Below are positions 27,340-36,509 of a DNA stretch of 64,000 nucleotides, piece by piece. How positions within the stretch are numbered: the stretch's first letter is position 1; each line of letters begins with the position of its first letter. The notes below the pieces were generated by a model. The model was not told the DNA's origin. It did no database searches and saw only the letters and a list, made by a program, of their open reading frames with translations. Origin of the DNA: Streptomyces sp. V4I2 (GTDB lineage Bacteria > Actinomycetota > Actinomycetes > Streptomycetales > Streptomycetaceae). Location of the stretch: contig NZ_JAUSZM010000003.1 of NCBI RefSeq assembly GCF_030817655.1, forward strand, positions 7,068,001-7,132,000, read 5' to 3'. A program made the position numbers and the translations under genes.

Positions 27340-27413
27340 CGCGGGGTGGAGCAGCTCGGTAGCTCGCTGGGCTCATAACCCAGAGGTCGCAGGTTCAAAT
27401 CCTGTCCCCGCTA
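27340..27413 (+). tRNA. Initiator tRNA-fMet (CAT), copy 2
   Basis: Identical over all 74 bases to the copy at 24311-24384, with unrelated flanks except for a few bases at the 3' side. Anticodon CAT and the initiator features are the same. Confidence 0.95.
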
Positions 27414-27420
27414 CTGAAGG

Positions 27421-27458
27421 CCGAGGGCCGGAATCCAGAAATGGGTTCCGGCCCTCGG
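27421..27458. terminator. Terminator between tRNA-fMet copy 2 and the importer operon
   Basis: A 13-bp perfect stem with a 12-base loop followed by TGTTTGTC. It can serve the tRNA on the plus strand and the convergent importer operon. Confidence 0.8.
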
Positions 27459-27483
27459 TGTTTGTCGGTGATGGGCGTGTTTG

Positions 27484-28626
27484 TCAGGAGCGGTGGCCTG
27501 TCGCCTCCTCGTACAAGGCTCTGTTCACCGTCTTCGACTCCGGTAGCGGGTCGCCCTCGCTCACGCCCTGGGCGCGGTAGGCGGACTGGAGGCGGTCCGT
27601 GGTGCCGGTGCGGATCTCCCAGTCCATGCGGAGGGACGGGGTGGACCTGAGGATCGCCTCGTCGGACTTCAGGAGCTTGGCCAGGTAGGAGACGAAGGCC
27701 GCATCCTGTTTGTAGTCGGATATGAAGTACGTGTTGATCGTGCGGATGTAGGCCCGGAGCAGGGCAACTCCCGCGTCCACGTCGTCGTTCAGCAGGCTCG
27801 GGCCGTACAGCATGCCGCCCAGGGGCTCGCCCAGAGGCTGGCCGCCGAGGAAGGTGTATCCGGGCTCGCCGTCGACCCTGCGCCAGACGGGGTCGAGGAG
27901 CCAGGCCGAGTCGACGCCTCCGTTCTGGAGGGCGGTGAGGACGTCGGCGGAGCCCAGTTGGGCGTACTGGATCTTGTCGAGGCCGCCGCCGTGCTTCTCC
28001 AGCGCCTGCTCCATGGGGTAGGCGATCACGGAGCCCTTGCCGATCATCGTGCCCATCCTGCGCCCGGCCATGGCCACCCGGTCCGCGCTCTCGCCCTTCT
28101 TCAGCCGCACCCACAGGCCGCTCTTCGACTCCGGGTCGGGTGAGAAGTTGCCCACGACCCACCTGATGTCGAAACCGCCGCGGATGCCGTTCATGACGGC
28201 CGCCTCCGGGGCCGCCCACTGCGCGTCGATGTCCCCCTTGGCGAGGAGGGGGAGCGCGTCCGGCGTGGGCAGTACCTTCAGGGTGACGTCCAGGCCCTCC
28301 TTCTTGAACTCGCCCTTGTCGAGGGCCACTTGGAGTGGTGCCACGTACTCGGCGCTCAGTGTTCCCGTCGCGATCGTCAGTTTCCGGGTCTTGGGGAGGG
28401 GCTGCGGCGGAGGGGCCCCGGCCTGGCAGCGGGCCGGCAGGCGGGTGGGGGAGAGGTCGGCGGGGTCGGTCCAGGATGTGTCGCCGCAGCCCTCCACCGG
28501 GCGGATCGTGCGGTTGTTCGCGCCTGCCTTCGGCTCCGAGTCCGACTCGTACGGCGACGAACAGGCCGCCGACACCAGCAGGACACCCACGGCGAGCACG
28601 GCACCGTAAGCACGTCGTCCCCTCAT
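27484..28626 (-). CDS. ABC importer substrate-binding lipoprotein (SsuA/TauA/NMT1-like)
   Basis: A 380-residue lipoprotein: an N-terminal signal with lipobox LLVSAAC, then an NMT1/SsuA-type periplasmic-binding fold (TIATGTLSAEYVAPLQVALDKGEFKKEGLDV, GDIDAQWAAPEAAVMNGIRGG). This group captures sulfonates, nitrate, taurine or thiamine-precursor ligands; the ligand cannot be read from sequence. ATG 28626 overlaps the stop of the permease gene by four bases (ATGA). It is the last gene of a three-gene importer operon. Confidence 0.88.
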   Translation of the reverse strand: MRGRRAYGAVLAVGVLLVSAACSSPYESDSEPKAGANNRTIRPVEGCGDTSWTDPADLSPTRLPARCQAGAPPPQPLPKTRKLTIATGTLSAEYVAPLQVALDKGEFKKEGLDVTLKVLPTPDALPLLAKGDIDAQWAAPEAAVMNGIRGGFDIRWVVGNFSPDPESKSGLWVRLKKGESADRVAMAGRRMGTMIGKGSVIAYPMEQALEKHGGGLDKIQYAQLGSADVLTALQNGGVDSAWLLDPVWRRVDGEPGYTFLGGQPLGEPLGGMLYGPSLLNDDVDAGVALLRAYIRTINTYFISDYKQDAAFVSYLAKLLKSDEAILRSTPSLRMDWEIRTGTTDRLQSAYRAQGVSEGDPLPESKTVNRALYEEATGHRS

Positions 28627-29479
28627 GACTGCCCCCGTCCGCGGTCCCGGGGCGCCCACGGAGTGAGCAACCGCCCCACGATCCGTACCAGTTCGGAGAA
28701 CAGGACGCCCAGGACGGCCACACAGACGATGCCCACGAACATCACGTCGTTCTGGAACAGCGCGCGAGAGTCGAAGATCAGGTGGCCCAGGCCGTTCGTG
28801 GCGGCGATCTGTTCCGAGGCGACGATCACCAGGACCGCCACGCCCGCCGCTATCCGCGCGCCCACCAGGACGGACGGCAACGAGGCCGGCAGCAGGACAT
28901 GGCGGAACATCTGCCACCAGGAGGCGCCGAAGACCCGGCCCGCGTCGCGGTGGCCGGTCGGGACGGCGATCACCGCCGACATGGTCGAGATCCATACGAA
29001 GAAGAAGACCGTGGCCGCCACCAGGGCCACCTGCGGGCCCTCACCCAGGCCGAACATGTTCAGGAAGATCGGGAGCAGGGCCAGTTTCGGTACGACGTAC
29101 AGGGCGTCGAGCGACGGCTCCAGCGCCGCTCTCACCAGGGAGAGGGAGCCCATCAGGAGGCCCAGCGCGTAGCCCGCCGCCGTGCCGATCGCGTAGCCGG
29201 CCAGGACGCGCTTCAGGGTGGCCCATACGTCCGGCCACAGGTCACCGGCCGCCGCCCGGTCCCAGCCGTCGGCGAGGATCGTGGACGGGGCCGGGTAGAC
29301 GCGGTCGTCGATCCAGGCCTGGGCGGCGGCCAGTTGCCACAGCAGGATCAGTACCAACGGGACGGCCGCGGCGAGCGACAGTTCCAGCGCGCGCCTGCGG
29401 CGGTGGGTGCGTACGGGGTGGAGTTCCTGGGGACCGGGGCGGCGGACCACGACCGAGGTCCGGTCCGGAGTGAGCGTGG

Positions 29480-29483
<4 letters not shown>
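28623..29483 (-). CDS. ABC importer permease (SsuC/TauC-like)
   Basis: A 286-residue BPD-type permease with six hydrophobic helices and the ATPase-docking EAA-like loop (GHRDAGRVFGASWWQMFRHVLLPASLPSVL). GGAGG precedes ATG 29483, which overlaps the ATPase stop (ATGA). The family resemblance to SsuC/TauC agrees with the lipoprotein partner. Confidence 0.9.
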
Positions 29484-30247
<764 letters not shown>

Positions 30248-30300
30248 GGTTGCTCCTCGCGGAGTTCGGTACGGGGTGGGGGGTGTGCCGCACGACGATA

Positions 30301-30313
30301 TGACGGACCGTCA
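30301..30313. promoter_or_regulatory. Palindrome upstream of the importer operon, possible operator
   Basis: TGACGGACCGTCA is a perfect 6-bp inverted repeat around one base, 53 bases upstream of the ATPase start and flanked by ATA/GATA. It looks like a dimeric repressor site; the regulator is unknown. Confidence 0.5.
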
Positions 30314-30390
30314 GATACGGGAAGGGTGCGGGAAGGGTGTACGCGGCGGAAGGTGCCGTACGCGGCGGGAGGCGGAGCGGGGAGCGCGGC

Positions 30391-30426
30391 AGAAAGCCCC
30401 GGCATCCACTGGTGCCGGGGCTTTCT
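30391..30426. terminator. Terminator after the Fur-family gene
   Basis: A 14-bp stem starting AGAAAGCCCCGGCA, eight-base loop, ending with CTTTCT, just beyond the stop of the minus-strand Fur gene. Confidence 0.85.
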
Positions 30427-30442
30427 GAAGACAGGGAGAGTG

Positions 30443-30865
30443 CTACGCCGCCGCGCAGTTCGGGCACACGCCCCGGTACGTCACCTCGACGTCCGACACC
30501 GTGAAGCCGAAGCGCTCGGTGTCGGGGAGGTCGGCCAGCGGGTTGCCTCCGGGGTGGACGTCCCGGATGGTGCCGCACTGGGCGCAGACCAGGTGGTGGT
30601 GCGGCCGGTGTGCGTTCGGGTCGTAGCGCTTGGCGCGCTTGTCCGTGGCGACCTCGAGGACCTCGCCGAGGGAGACCAGCTCGCCCAGCGTGTTGTAGAC
30701 GGTCGCCCGGGAAATCTCGGGCAGCTTGGCGACGGCCCGCGTGTGGACCTCGTCGGCCGTCAGGTGGACGTGTTCGCCGACGAGCACCTCGGCCACGACA
30801 CGCCGCTGCGCGGTCATCCGCCATCCGCGTCCGCGCAGTCGTTCCAGAAGGTCGCTCATGCGCAC
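30443..30865 (-). CDS. catR: Fur-family repressor, CatR-like
   Basis: A 140-residue Fur/PerR-type regulator. A winged helix (ISRATVYNTLGELVSLGEV) is followed by the metal-sensing region HRPHHHLVCAQCGTIRDV and a C-terminal CPNC, giving the CxxC...CxxC structural zinc site of PerR/CatR proteins. CatR in Streptomyces represses the catalase gene catA and itself and is relieved by peroxide. The identification rests on the divergently placed catalase remnant next door; FurA remains an alternative. The gene looks intact although its apparent target is not. Confidence 0.75.
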   Translation of the reverse strand: MRMSDLLERLRGRGWRMTAQRRVVAEVLVGEHVHLTADEVHTRAVAKLPEISRATVYNTLGELVSLGEVLEVATDKRAKRYDPNAHRPHHHLVCAQCGTIRDVHPGGNPLADLPDTERFGFTVSDVEVTYRGVCPNCAAA

Positions 30866-30915
30866 CAGCCTAGCAGCAAGAGGGACCAGGTCGCGACCAG
30901 GTGTGACTTTAGATC

Positions 30916-30930
30916 TCTACTTAACTTAGA
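30916..30930. promoter_or_regulatory. AT-rich partial palindrome, possible CatR/PerR box
   Basis: TCTACTTAACTTAGA has matched outer arms (TCTA/TAGA) and a symmetric centre, in an AT-rich island rare for this chromosome, between the Fur-family gene and the catalase remnant. Fur-family operators are AT-rich 15-mers of this type. Confidence 0.5.
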
Positions 30931-30948
30931 CATTATCTATTGTGGGGC

Positions 30949-31330
30949 GAGTTCGAGGGCCCGCTTACGGCGGAGGCCGGGGCTCCGGTCGCCGACAATC
31001 AGAACAGCGAGACCGCGAGCGCATTCCGGAGCGCGTCGTCCACACCCGCGGCGCGGGGGCGTACGGCACCTTCACCGTGACCGCCGACGTCCCCCGCAGC
31101 GTCGGCGGGCCGGTCCGGACGGATCGTCCGCTGTGGTCCGCCACCGCCGTGACCGGCGGCACCGGCAACCACCAGGCCCCGGTGCACGTCGAGGACGACG
31201 ATTTCGTGCAGGCGGGCAACCTCTACCGCCTGATGGCGGAGGACGAGAAGGAGCGCCTGATCGCCGACCTGGCGGGCTTCATCGCCAAGGTCTCGCGCGA
31301 GGACGTCGTCGAGCGAACCAGTACTGGATC
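30949..31330 (+). pseudogene. Catalase (catA/katA-type) remnant
   Basis: Three pieces of a monofunctional heme catalase remain. First, the extreme N-terminus EGPLTAEAGAPVADNQNSET (30949-31014). Second, after a deletion that also changes frame, RERIPERVVHTRGAGAYGTF through TADV (31014-31091). Third, after loss of roughly 330 residues, the C-terminal part RTDRPLWSATAVTGGTGNH, DDDFVQAGNLYRLMAEDEKERLI and GFIAKVSREDVVER. The heme pocket and distal His/Asn are gone, and the last residues are replaced after VVER. The terminator downstream survives. No functional enzyme can be made. Confidence 0.88.
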
Positions 31331-31346
31331 GCTTGTCGTGAGCGGG

Positions 31347-31381
31347 CGGGCCGGACTTCCCCGGACGGGGGGTCCGGCCCG
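31347..31381. terminator. Terminator shared by catalase remnant and CBS gene
   Basis: A 10-bp stem CGGGCCGGAC with its complement, with an inner CCCC/GGGG pairing, between two convergent units. Confidence 0.75.
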
Positions 31382-31390
31382 TTCGCGTGC

Positions 31391-31783
31391 TCAGGCGGGC
31401 GCGTGCTGCCGGACCGGGGCCCAGCAGCGGATGATGTCGCGGACCGAGACGATGCCGACGGGCTCGTCGCGGTCGAGCACGATGAGGTGGCGGAAGCCTC
31501 CGTGAGTCATGGCGCGGGCCGCCTCCTCCAGGGTCCAGGTCGGGGCGGCGAAGACGACGTCGGTGGTGGTGTGGGCGTGGACGGGTTCCGAGTCCGGGCT
31601 CTCGCCGAGGCCGACGGAGTTGAGTACGTCGCGTTCGGTGAGGATGCCGATGCCATCGGCGTCGGGGTCGTTGACGATGGCCGCGCCGACCCGGCGGGCG
31701 GACATCAGGGCGGCGGCCTGGCGGAGGGTGTGGGTGGGGCCGATGGTGAGAACCACCGTGCTCATGGCGTCGCGGACCAGCAT
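31391..31783 (-). CDS. Tandem CBS-domain protein
   Basis: A 130-residue protein made only of two CBS motifs (VRDAMSTVVLTIGPTHTLRQAAALM... and DVVFAAPTWTLEEAARAM...VSVRDIIR), a Bateman module that binds adenine nucleotides. AGGAGGTGA lies 11 bases before ATG 31783. Such solo Bateman proteins are often stress or dormancy proteins; the partner is unknown. Confidence 0.88.
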   Translation of the reverse strand: MLVRDAMSTVVLTIGPTHTLRQAAALMSARRVGAAIVNDPDADGIGILTERDVLNSVGLGESPDSEPVHAHTTTDVVFAAPTWTLEEAARAMTHGGFRHLIVLDRDEPVGIVSVRDIIRCWAPVRQHAPA

Positions 31784-31932
31784 GGGTTCCGAGTCACCTC
31801 CTAGGAACCACTGCGATAGTTCAGCGGTTCACAAGTTCACAAATGAGGGTGTCCTCAGAGTGGCAGGTAAAGCGGAGGTCAACAAGAGGGGGCGCGCGGC
31901 TGATTGAGGGCGTGCGCGCTCAATCGTGCCGC

Positions 31933-32733
31933 TCAGTAGCGCTCGTTCAGATAGCCAAGGAACTCGTCGTGGAGCAGGCCGTTCGACGCGGCCGCGTTGC
32001 CGCTGTGCGGGCCGGGGCGGCCGTCGAGGCCGGTGAAGGTGCCGCCGGCCTCCGTCACGACGATCGCGTTCGCGGCCATGTCCCAGAGCGAGAGCTCGGG
32101 TTCGGCGCACAGGTCGACCGAGCCCTCGGCGACCATCATGTACGGCCAGAAGTCGCCGTACGCGCGCGTGCGCCACACCTCGCGGCTCAGGTCCAGGAAG
32201 CCGCCCAGGCGGCCCTGGTCCTCCCAGCCGGTGAGCGAGGAGTACGCGAAGGAGGCGTCGGAGAGCTTCGAGACGCGGGAGACGTGCAGACGGGAGGCCG
32301 AGGTGAGGCTGCGCCCCGAGAAGGCGCCGTGGCCCTTCGCGGCCCACCAGCGGCGGCCGAGGGCGGGGGCGGAGACCACGCCGACGACGGGCTGGTAGCC
32401 GCCCTCAGCCGCCTCCATGAGGGAGATGAGGGTCGCCCACACGGGGACGCCCCGTACGTAGTTCTTGGTGCCGTCGATGGGGTCGATCACCCACCGGCGG
32501 GGTCCGGTGCCCTCGATACCGTACTCCTCGCCGAGGATCGCGTCGCGGGGGCGGGCGCGCTGGAGCTGGCCGCGGATGACCTCCTCCGCGGCCTTGTCCG
32601 CCTCGCTGACCGGCGTCATGTCCGGCTTCGTCTCCACCTTGAGGTCGAGGGCCTTGAAGCGGGCCATGGTCGCCGCGTCGGCGGCGTCCGCGAGGACGTG
32701 GGCGAGGCGGAGGTCGTCGTGGTAATCCGGCAT
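31933..32733 (-). CDS. hisN: Histidinol-phosphatase HisN (inositol-monophosphatase fold)
   Basis: A 266-residue IMPase-fold phosphatase. Metal motifs are visible: LGEEYG, WVIDPIDGTKNYVRG and ELSLWDMAAN. In Streptomyces the protein of this family beside aroA/rsgA supplies the histidinol-phosphate phosphatase step of histidine synthesis. Length and motifs fit HisN; a generic inositol phosphatase is the alternative. It is divergent from a TetR gene. Confidence 0.85.
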   Translation of the reverse strand: MPDYHDDLRLAHVLADAADAATMARFKALDLKVETKPDMTPVSEADKAAEEVIRGQLQRARPRDAILGEEYGIEGTGPRRWVIDPIDGTKNYVRGVPVWATLISLMEAAEGGYQPVVGVVSAPALGRRWWAAKGHGAFSGRSLTSASRLHVSRVSKLSDASFAYSSLTGWEDQGRLGGFLDLSREVWRTRAYGDFWPYMMVAEGSVDLCAEPELSLWDMAANAIVVTEAGGTFTGLDGRPGPHSGNAAASNGLLHDEFLGYLNERY

Positions 32734-32912
32734 GTGATGAACGCTATCTGCCGTGAGACGTACCGGGCTACAGGGGGCCAGGGTGCGGACAGCGGCCGGT
32801 CAGGCGGCTCGCGGGGAACCGAGGGCGCTCCCCAGTGCTCTCGCGACCCCTTGACAGTGCCCCCGTGCGCGTCAAATCTGGGCGCAGTGCCGCTCGCCCT
32901 CGGGAGGCGATG

Positions 32913-33521
32913 ATGCCTGCAGCGCGGGAATCCCTGCTGGACGCCGCTTACGCGGCGCTGGCCCGTAGGCCGTGGTCCGCTGTCCGGATGGTGGACGTGG
33001 CGGCGGCGGCCGGAGTGTCCCGGCAGACGCTGTACAACGAGTTCGGGAGCAAGGAAGGGCTGGCCCGCGCCCTCGTCAGGAGAGAGGCGGACGGCTATCT
33101 CGTCGGGGTCGAGCGCGCGCTCACCGCGAACGGCGACGCCCGCGAGCGGCTGACCGCCACCGCCGAGTGGACCGCGTCGACGGCCCGGGAGAACGCGCTC
33201 GTACGGGCCATGCTCACCGGCTGCTGGAGCGAACGGCTGCCCTCGCCGACCCTGTCGGCGGTGCCGTCCTCCTCGGCCGTACCGGCGCAGCGCCGGGCGG
33301 ACGGTCCGCTGCCGTCACCCGGCGACTTCGTGGCCCTGGTACGCGACCGGGCCGTGACGGTTCTCTCCGGACCGGGCGCACTCAAGTCGGACACCGCCGA
33401 ACTGGCCCGCTCCTGCGAGCTCGTGGTCCGTCTCGCGCTGTCCTGCGTGGCGGCCCCGCCCGGCGAGGGCGGCGTCGCGGATCTCGTACGCGGCGCGCTC
33501 CAGCGGCAGTTGGTGTTCTAG
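32913..33521 (+). CDS. TetR-family regulator
   Basis: A 202-residue TetR protein. The N-terminal helix-turn-helix is AVRMVDVAAAAGVSRQTLYNEFGSKEGLARALV; the C-terminal ligand domain is not assignable. GGGAGG is five bases from ATG 32913 and two from an in-frame ATG at 32910; the former is chosen for spacing. It is divergent from hisN and followed by the convergent SMR transporter, a plausible target. Confidence 0.88.
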   Translation: MPAARESLLDAAYAALARRPWSAVRMVDVAAAAGVSRQTLYNEFGSKEGLARALVRREADGYLVGVERALTANGDARERLTATAEWTASTARENALVRAMLTGCWSERLPSPTLSAVPSSSAVPAQRRADGPLPSPGDFVALVRDRAVTVLSGPGALKSDTAELARSCELVVRLALSCVAAPPGEGGVADLVRGALQRQLVF

Positions 33522-33555
33522 GGCAGGCCCCGGGACGGGCACAGCCCGGGCCCCG

Positions 33556-33879
33556 TCAGTGGGACGACCCCGACAGCTGGAGTCCGATCACCCCGATGAT
33601 CACCAGGCTGATCGAGACGATCTTCAGCGTCGAGACCAGGTCGCCGAGGAAGATCATCCCGTAGATCGCGGTCCCCGCCGCGCCGATGCCCGTCCATACC
33701 GCGTACGCCGGGCCCACGTCGAGCTTCTTCAGCGACAGGGTCAGCAGACCGAAGCTGCCGAGGGCGAAAATGCAGAATGCGACGGTCGGCCAGAGTCTGG
33801 TGAAGCCGTGCGACAGCTTCAGACAGACGGCGAATCCGGTCTCGAGCAACCCGGCCACGACGACCAGCAGCCACGCCAT
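33556..33879 (-). CDS. sugE: SMR-family transporter, SugE/Gdx-like
   Basis: A 107-residue four-helix small multidrug resistance protein. Glu13 in helix 1 (GLLETGFAVCLKLSHGFTRL) is the proton/substrate site, and the HGFTRL segment is typical of SugE, many of which export guanidinium. It forms an antiparallel dimer in the membrane. No partner SMR gene is adjacent. I saw no guanidine riboswitch motif upstream, so the substrate stays open. Confidence 0.88.
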   Translation of the reverse strand: MAWLLVVVAGLLETGFAVCLKLSHGFTRLWPTVAFCIFALGSFGLLTLSLKKLDVGPAYAVWTGIGAAGTAIYGMIFLGDLVSTLKIVSISLVIIGVIGLQLSGSSH

Positions 33880-33913
33880 GTGCTGTCCTCCCGTAGATGT
33901 CCACGTGTCCCAG

Positions 33914-33972
33914 CGTTGTGTGACCGTCGTTGTGTGACCGCTTCATCAGGCTTTGGTCAGGCTTTGGTCAGG
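33914..33972. repeat. Two short tandem repeats upstream of the SMR gene
   Basis: CGTTGTGTGACC occurs twice with a 14-base period (33914, 33928), followed by TCAGGCTTTGG twice with an 11-base period (33946, 33957). They lie 35-95 bases upstream of the SMR start codon and could be regulator sites. Confidence 0.7.
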
Positions 33973-34061
33973 CCTGGATCCGGCTCGGTGCGATTATGCC
34001 CTTACCGGACCTACCCAGAGACAAACAACGCGGAGGTCAGTCGCCTTCCTGGATTCGCGTC

Positions 34062-35072
34062 CTAGTCGCCTTCCGTCCGCTCCCGCGTCGCCAGCATCCG
34101 GCGCAGCGAGTACAGGCGGGCCGGATCCGCGTGACCGTCGGCCACCCACTGGTCCAGCGCGCAGTCCGGCTCGTCGTGACTGCACGCGCGCGGGCAGCCC
34201 TCGGTGCCGGGCTCCAGGTCGGGGAAGGCCTGGATCACCCGGGACGGATCCACGTGGTGCAGTCCGAACGACCGCAGGCCCGGGGTGTCGACCACCCAGC
34301 CCGCGTCGTCCGCGAGCGGCAGGGCCAGTGCCGAGGTCGTGGTGTGGCGGCCGCGGCCCGTCACCGCGTTCACATGGCCGGTCAGCCGGCGGCGGTCCTC
34401 CGGGACCAGCGAGTTGACCAGGGTCGTCTTGCCGACACCCGAGTGGCCCACGAAGGCGGTGATCCGGCCGTCGAGCTGCTCGAGAACCCGGCCCACCGCC
34501 TCGCCGCTCTCCAGTTCCTCGCGGCTGGTGACGACGTACGGGATGTCCAGGTGGCCGTAGAGCTCCAAGAGCTTGTCCGGCGAGGCGAGGTCCGACTTTG
34601 TCATGACCAGGAGGGGTTCCAGACCGGCGTCGAACGCCGCCACCAGGCAGCGGTCGATCAGGCGCGGGCGGGGTTCCGGGTCGGCGAGGGCCGTGACGAT
34701 GGCGAGCTGGTCGGCGTTGGCCACGATCACCCGCTCGTACGGGTCGTCGTCGTCCGCCGTGCGGCGCAGGACCGACCTGCGTTCCCCGATGCGGACGATG
34801 CGGGCGAGCGTGTCCTTGTCGCCGGTCAGATCGCCGACGATGTCCACCCGGTCGCCGACCACGGCCGCCTTGCGGCCCAGTTCGCGGGCCTTCATCGCCA
34901 GGACGATCCGGTCGTCGACGAGGCAGGTCAGGCGGCCCCGGTCGACGGTGAGGACCATGCCCTCGACCGCGTCCTCGTGCTTGGGGCGGGTGTGCGTACG
35001 GGGTCGGTTGCCCTTGCGGTTCGGGCGGGAGCGGATGTCGTCCTCGTCGGTGTGCTTGCCGTAGCGGCGCAT
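34062..35072 (-). CDS. rsgA: Ribosome small-subunit GTPase RsgA
   Basis: A 336-residue circularly permuted GTPase. An OB-fold N-domain is followed by G4 MTKSDL, G1 GHSGVGKTTL and G3 DTPG in permuted order, then a C-terminal zinc knuckle (CPRACSHDEPDC). RsgA (YjeQ) assists late 30S maturation. It starts nine bases after the aroA stop, so aroA-rsgA form an operon. Confidence 0.94.
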   Translation of the reverse strand: MRRYGKHTDEDDIRSRPNRKGNRPRTHTRPKHEDAVEGMVLTVDRGRLTCLVDDRIVLAMKARELGRKAAVVGDRVDIVGDLTGDKDTLARIVRIGERRSVLRRTADDDDPYERVIVANADQLAIVTALADPEPRPRLIDRCLVAAFDAGLEPLLVMTKSDLASPDKLLELYGHLDIPYVVTSREELESGEAVGRVLEQLDGRITAFVGHSGVGKTTLVNSLVPEDRRRLTGHVNAVTGRGRHTTTSALALPLADDAGWVVDTPGLRSFGLHHVDPSRVIQAFPDLEPGTEGCPRACSHDEPDCALDQWVADGHADPARLYSLRRMLATRERTEGD

Positions 35073-35081
35073 GGTGAGTCC

Positions 35082-36398
35082 CTACGCCCCGAGCATCCCG
35101 GTCCACAGGTCGGGGAAGTCCGGGAGGGTCTTCGCCGTCGTCGCCACGTTCTCGATCCGCACGCCCTCCACCGCGAGGCCGATGATCGCGCCGGCGGTCG
35201 CCATGCGGTGGTCCTCGTACGTGTGGAAGGTCCCGCCGTGCAGCGGGCGCGGGCGGATGTGCAGCCCGTCGGCGGTCTCCGTCACGTCACCGCCGAGTTC
35301 GTTGATCTCCTTGGTGAGCGCGGCCAGGCGGTCCGTCTCGTGCATGCGCAGGTGCGCGACGCCCCGGAGCGTGGAGGGGGAGTCCGCGAGGGCCGCGACC
35401 GCCGCGATGCCCGGGGTCAGCTCGCCGACCTCGCCGAGGTCCACGTCGATGCCGTGGATCGCGCCCGAGCCGGTGAACACCAGGCCGTACTCGGTCAGTT
35501 CGCAGGAACCGCCCATCTCGGTGAAGATCTCCCGCAGCCGGTCACCGGGCTGGGTGGTGCGGGCCGGCCAGTCGGGGACGAGCACCTTGCCGCCGGTCAC
35601 CAGGGCCGCCGCCAGGAACGGCTGGGCGTTCGACAGGTCCGGCTCGATGGTCAGGTCCCGGCCGAGCAGGGCGCCCGGCTTGACCCGCCACACGTTCGGC
35701 TCGCCGCCCGACTCCGGGGTGTCCACCTGCGCGCCGACCGAGCGCAGCATGTCGACGGTCATCCGGATGTGCGGCATGGAGGGGAGCGCCGAGCCGATGT
35801 GGCGGACCTCGACGCCCTGGTTGAAGCGCGGGCCGGACAGCAGCAGGGCCGACACGAACTGGGAGGACGAGGACGCGTCGATCTCCACGGTGCCGCCGTC
35901 CAGTGCGCCACCGCCGTGCACCGTCAGCGGCAGGGCGCCGCGGCCGTCGTCGTCGATCCGGGCGCCGAGGACGCGCAGGGCGTCGATCACGCCGTTCAGG
36001 GGACGCTCGTACGACCTCGGGTCGCCGTCGAAGCGGATGGGGCCGTCGGCGAGCGCGGCGACCGGCGGCAGGAAGCGCATCACCGTGCCGGCGTTGCCGA
36101 CGTCGACCGTGGCCGGGCCGGCCAGACCCGTGGGGAGCACGCGCCAGGCCTCGCCGGAGCCGTCGGGGCCGACCCCTTCTTCGATGGCGACGCCCATCTC
36201 ACGCAGCGCACCGGCCATCAGCAGGGTGTCGCGGGAGCGCAGCGGGCGGCGCAGCCAGCCGGGCTCGGAGGCGAGGGCGGCCAGCACGAGGGCGCGGTTG
36301 GTGACCGACTTGGACCCGGGCACGTGGACCGTCGCATCGACGGCTCCGCTTGCGTGCGGGGCGGGCCATAGGGCGGTGGGTGCGGGGTTTGGGGCCAT
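35082..36398 (-). CDS. aroA: 5-enolpyruvylshikimate-3-phosphate synthase AroA
   Basis: A 438-residue EPSP synthase joining shikimate-3-phosphate and PEP in the shikimate pathway. Recognised blocks are PGSKSVTNRALVLAALA, the GNAGTVMRFLPPVAAL glycine-rich loop, DASSSSQFVSALLL, and the C-terminal HLRMHETDRLAALTKEINELGG. The LPPVAAL form after NAGT, rather than LxPxAAL with RxL, is the actinobacterial type. ATG 36398 is used; an in-frame GTG at 36407 is an alternative. Ribosome site is weak in both cases. Confidence 0.94.
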   Translation of the reverse strand: MAPNPAPTALWPAPHASGAVDATVHVPGSKSVTNRALVLAALASEPGWLRRPLRSRDTLLMAGALREMGVAIEEGVGPDGSGEAWRVLPTGLAGPATVDVGNAGTVMRFLPPVAALADGPIRFDGDPRSYERPLNGVIDALRVLGARIDDDGRGALPLTVHGGGALDGGTVEIDASSSSQFVSALLLSGPRFNQGVEVRHIGSALPSMPHIRMTVDMLRSVGAQVDTPESGGEPNVWRVKPGALLGRDLTIEPDLSNAQPFLAAALVTGGKVLVPDWPARTTQPGDRLREIFTEMGGSCELTEYGLVFTGSGAIHGIDVDLGEVGELTPGIAAVAALADSPSTLRGVAHLRMHETDRLAALTKEINELGGDVTETADGLHIRPRPLHGGTFHTYEDHRMATAGAIIGLAVEGVRIENVATTAKTLPDFPDLWTGMLGA

Positions 36399-36509
36399 GG
36401 GCCCCACTTTAATGGTCGGTCGTGGTTCGGGTGCGGCGCCGTTGGGGCTGGTCGCGCCCTGCGGCGGAGCCGCATATCGATACGGCTCCGCGCCTCTGAC
36501 AGGGAGTTC

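Noticed and set aside
33880..34061. Guanidine riboswitch upstream of the SugE-like gene
   Set aside because: I could not find the ykkC, mini-ykkC or ykkC-III conserved motifs; only short tandem repeats are visible.
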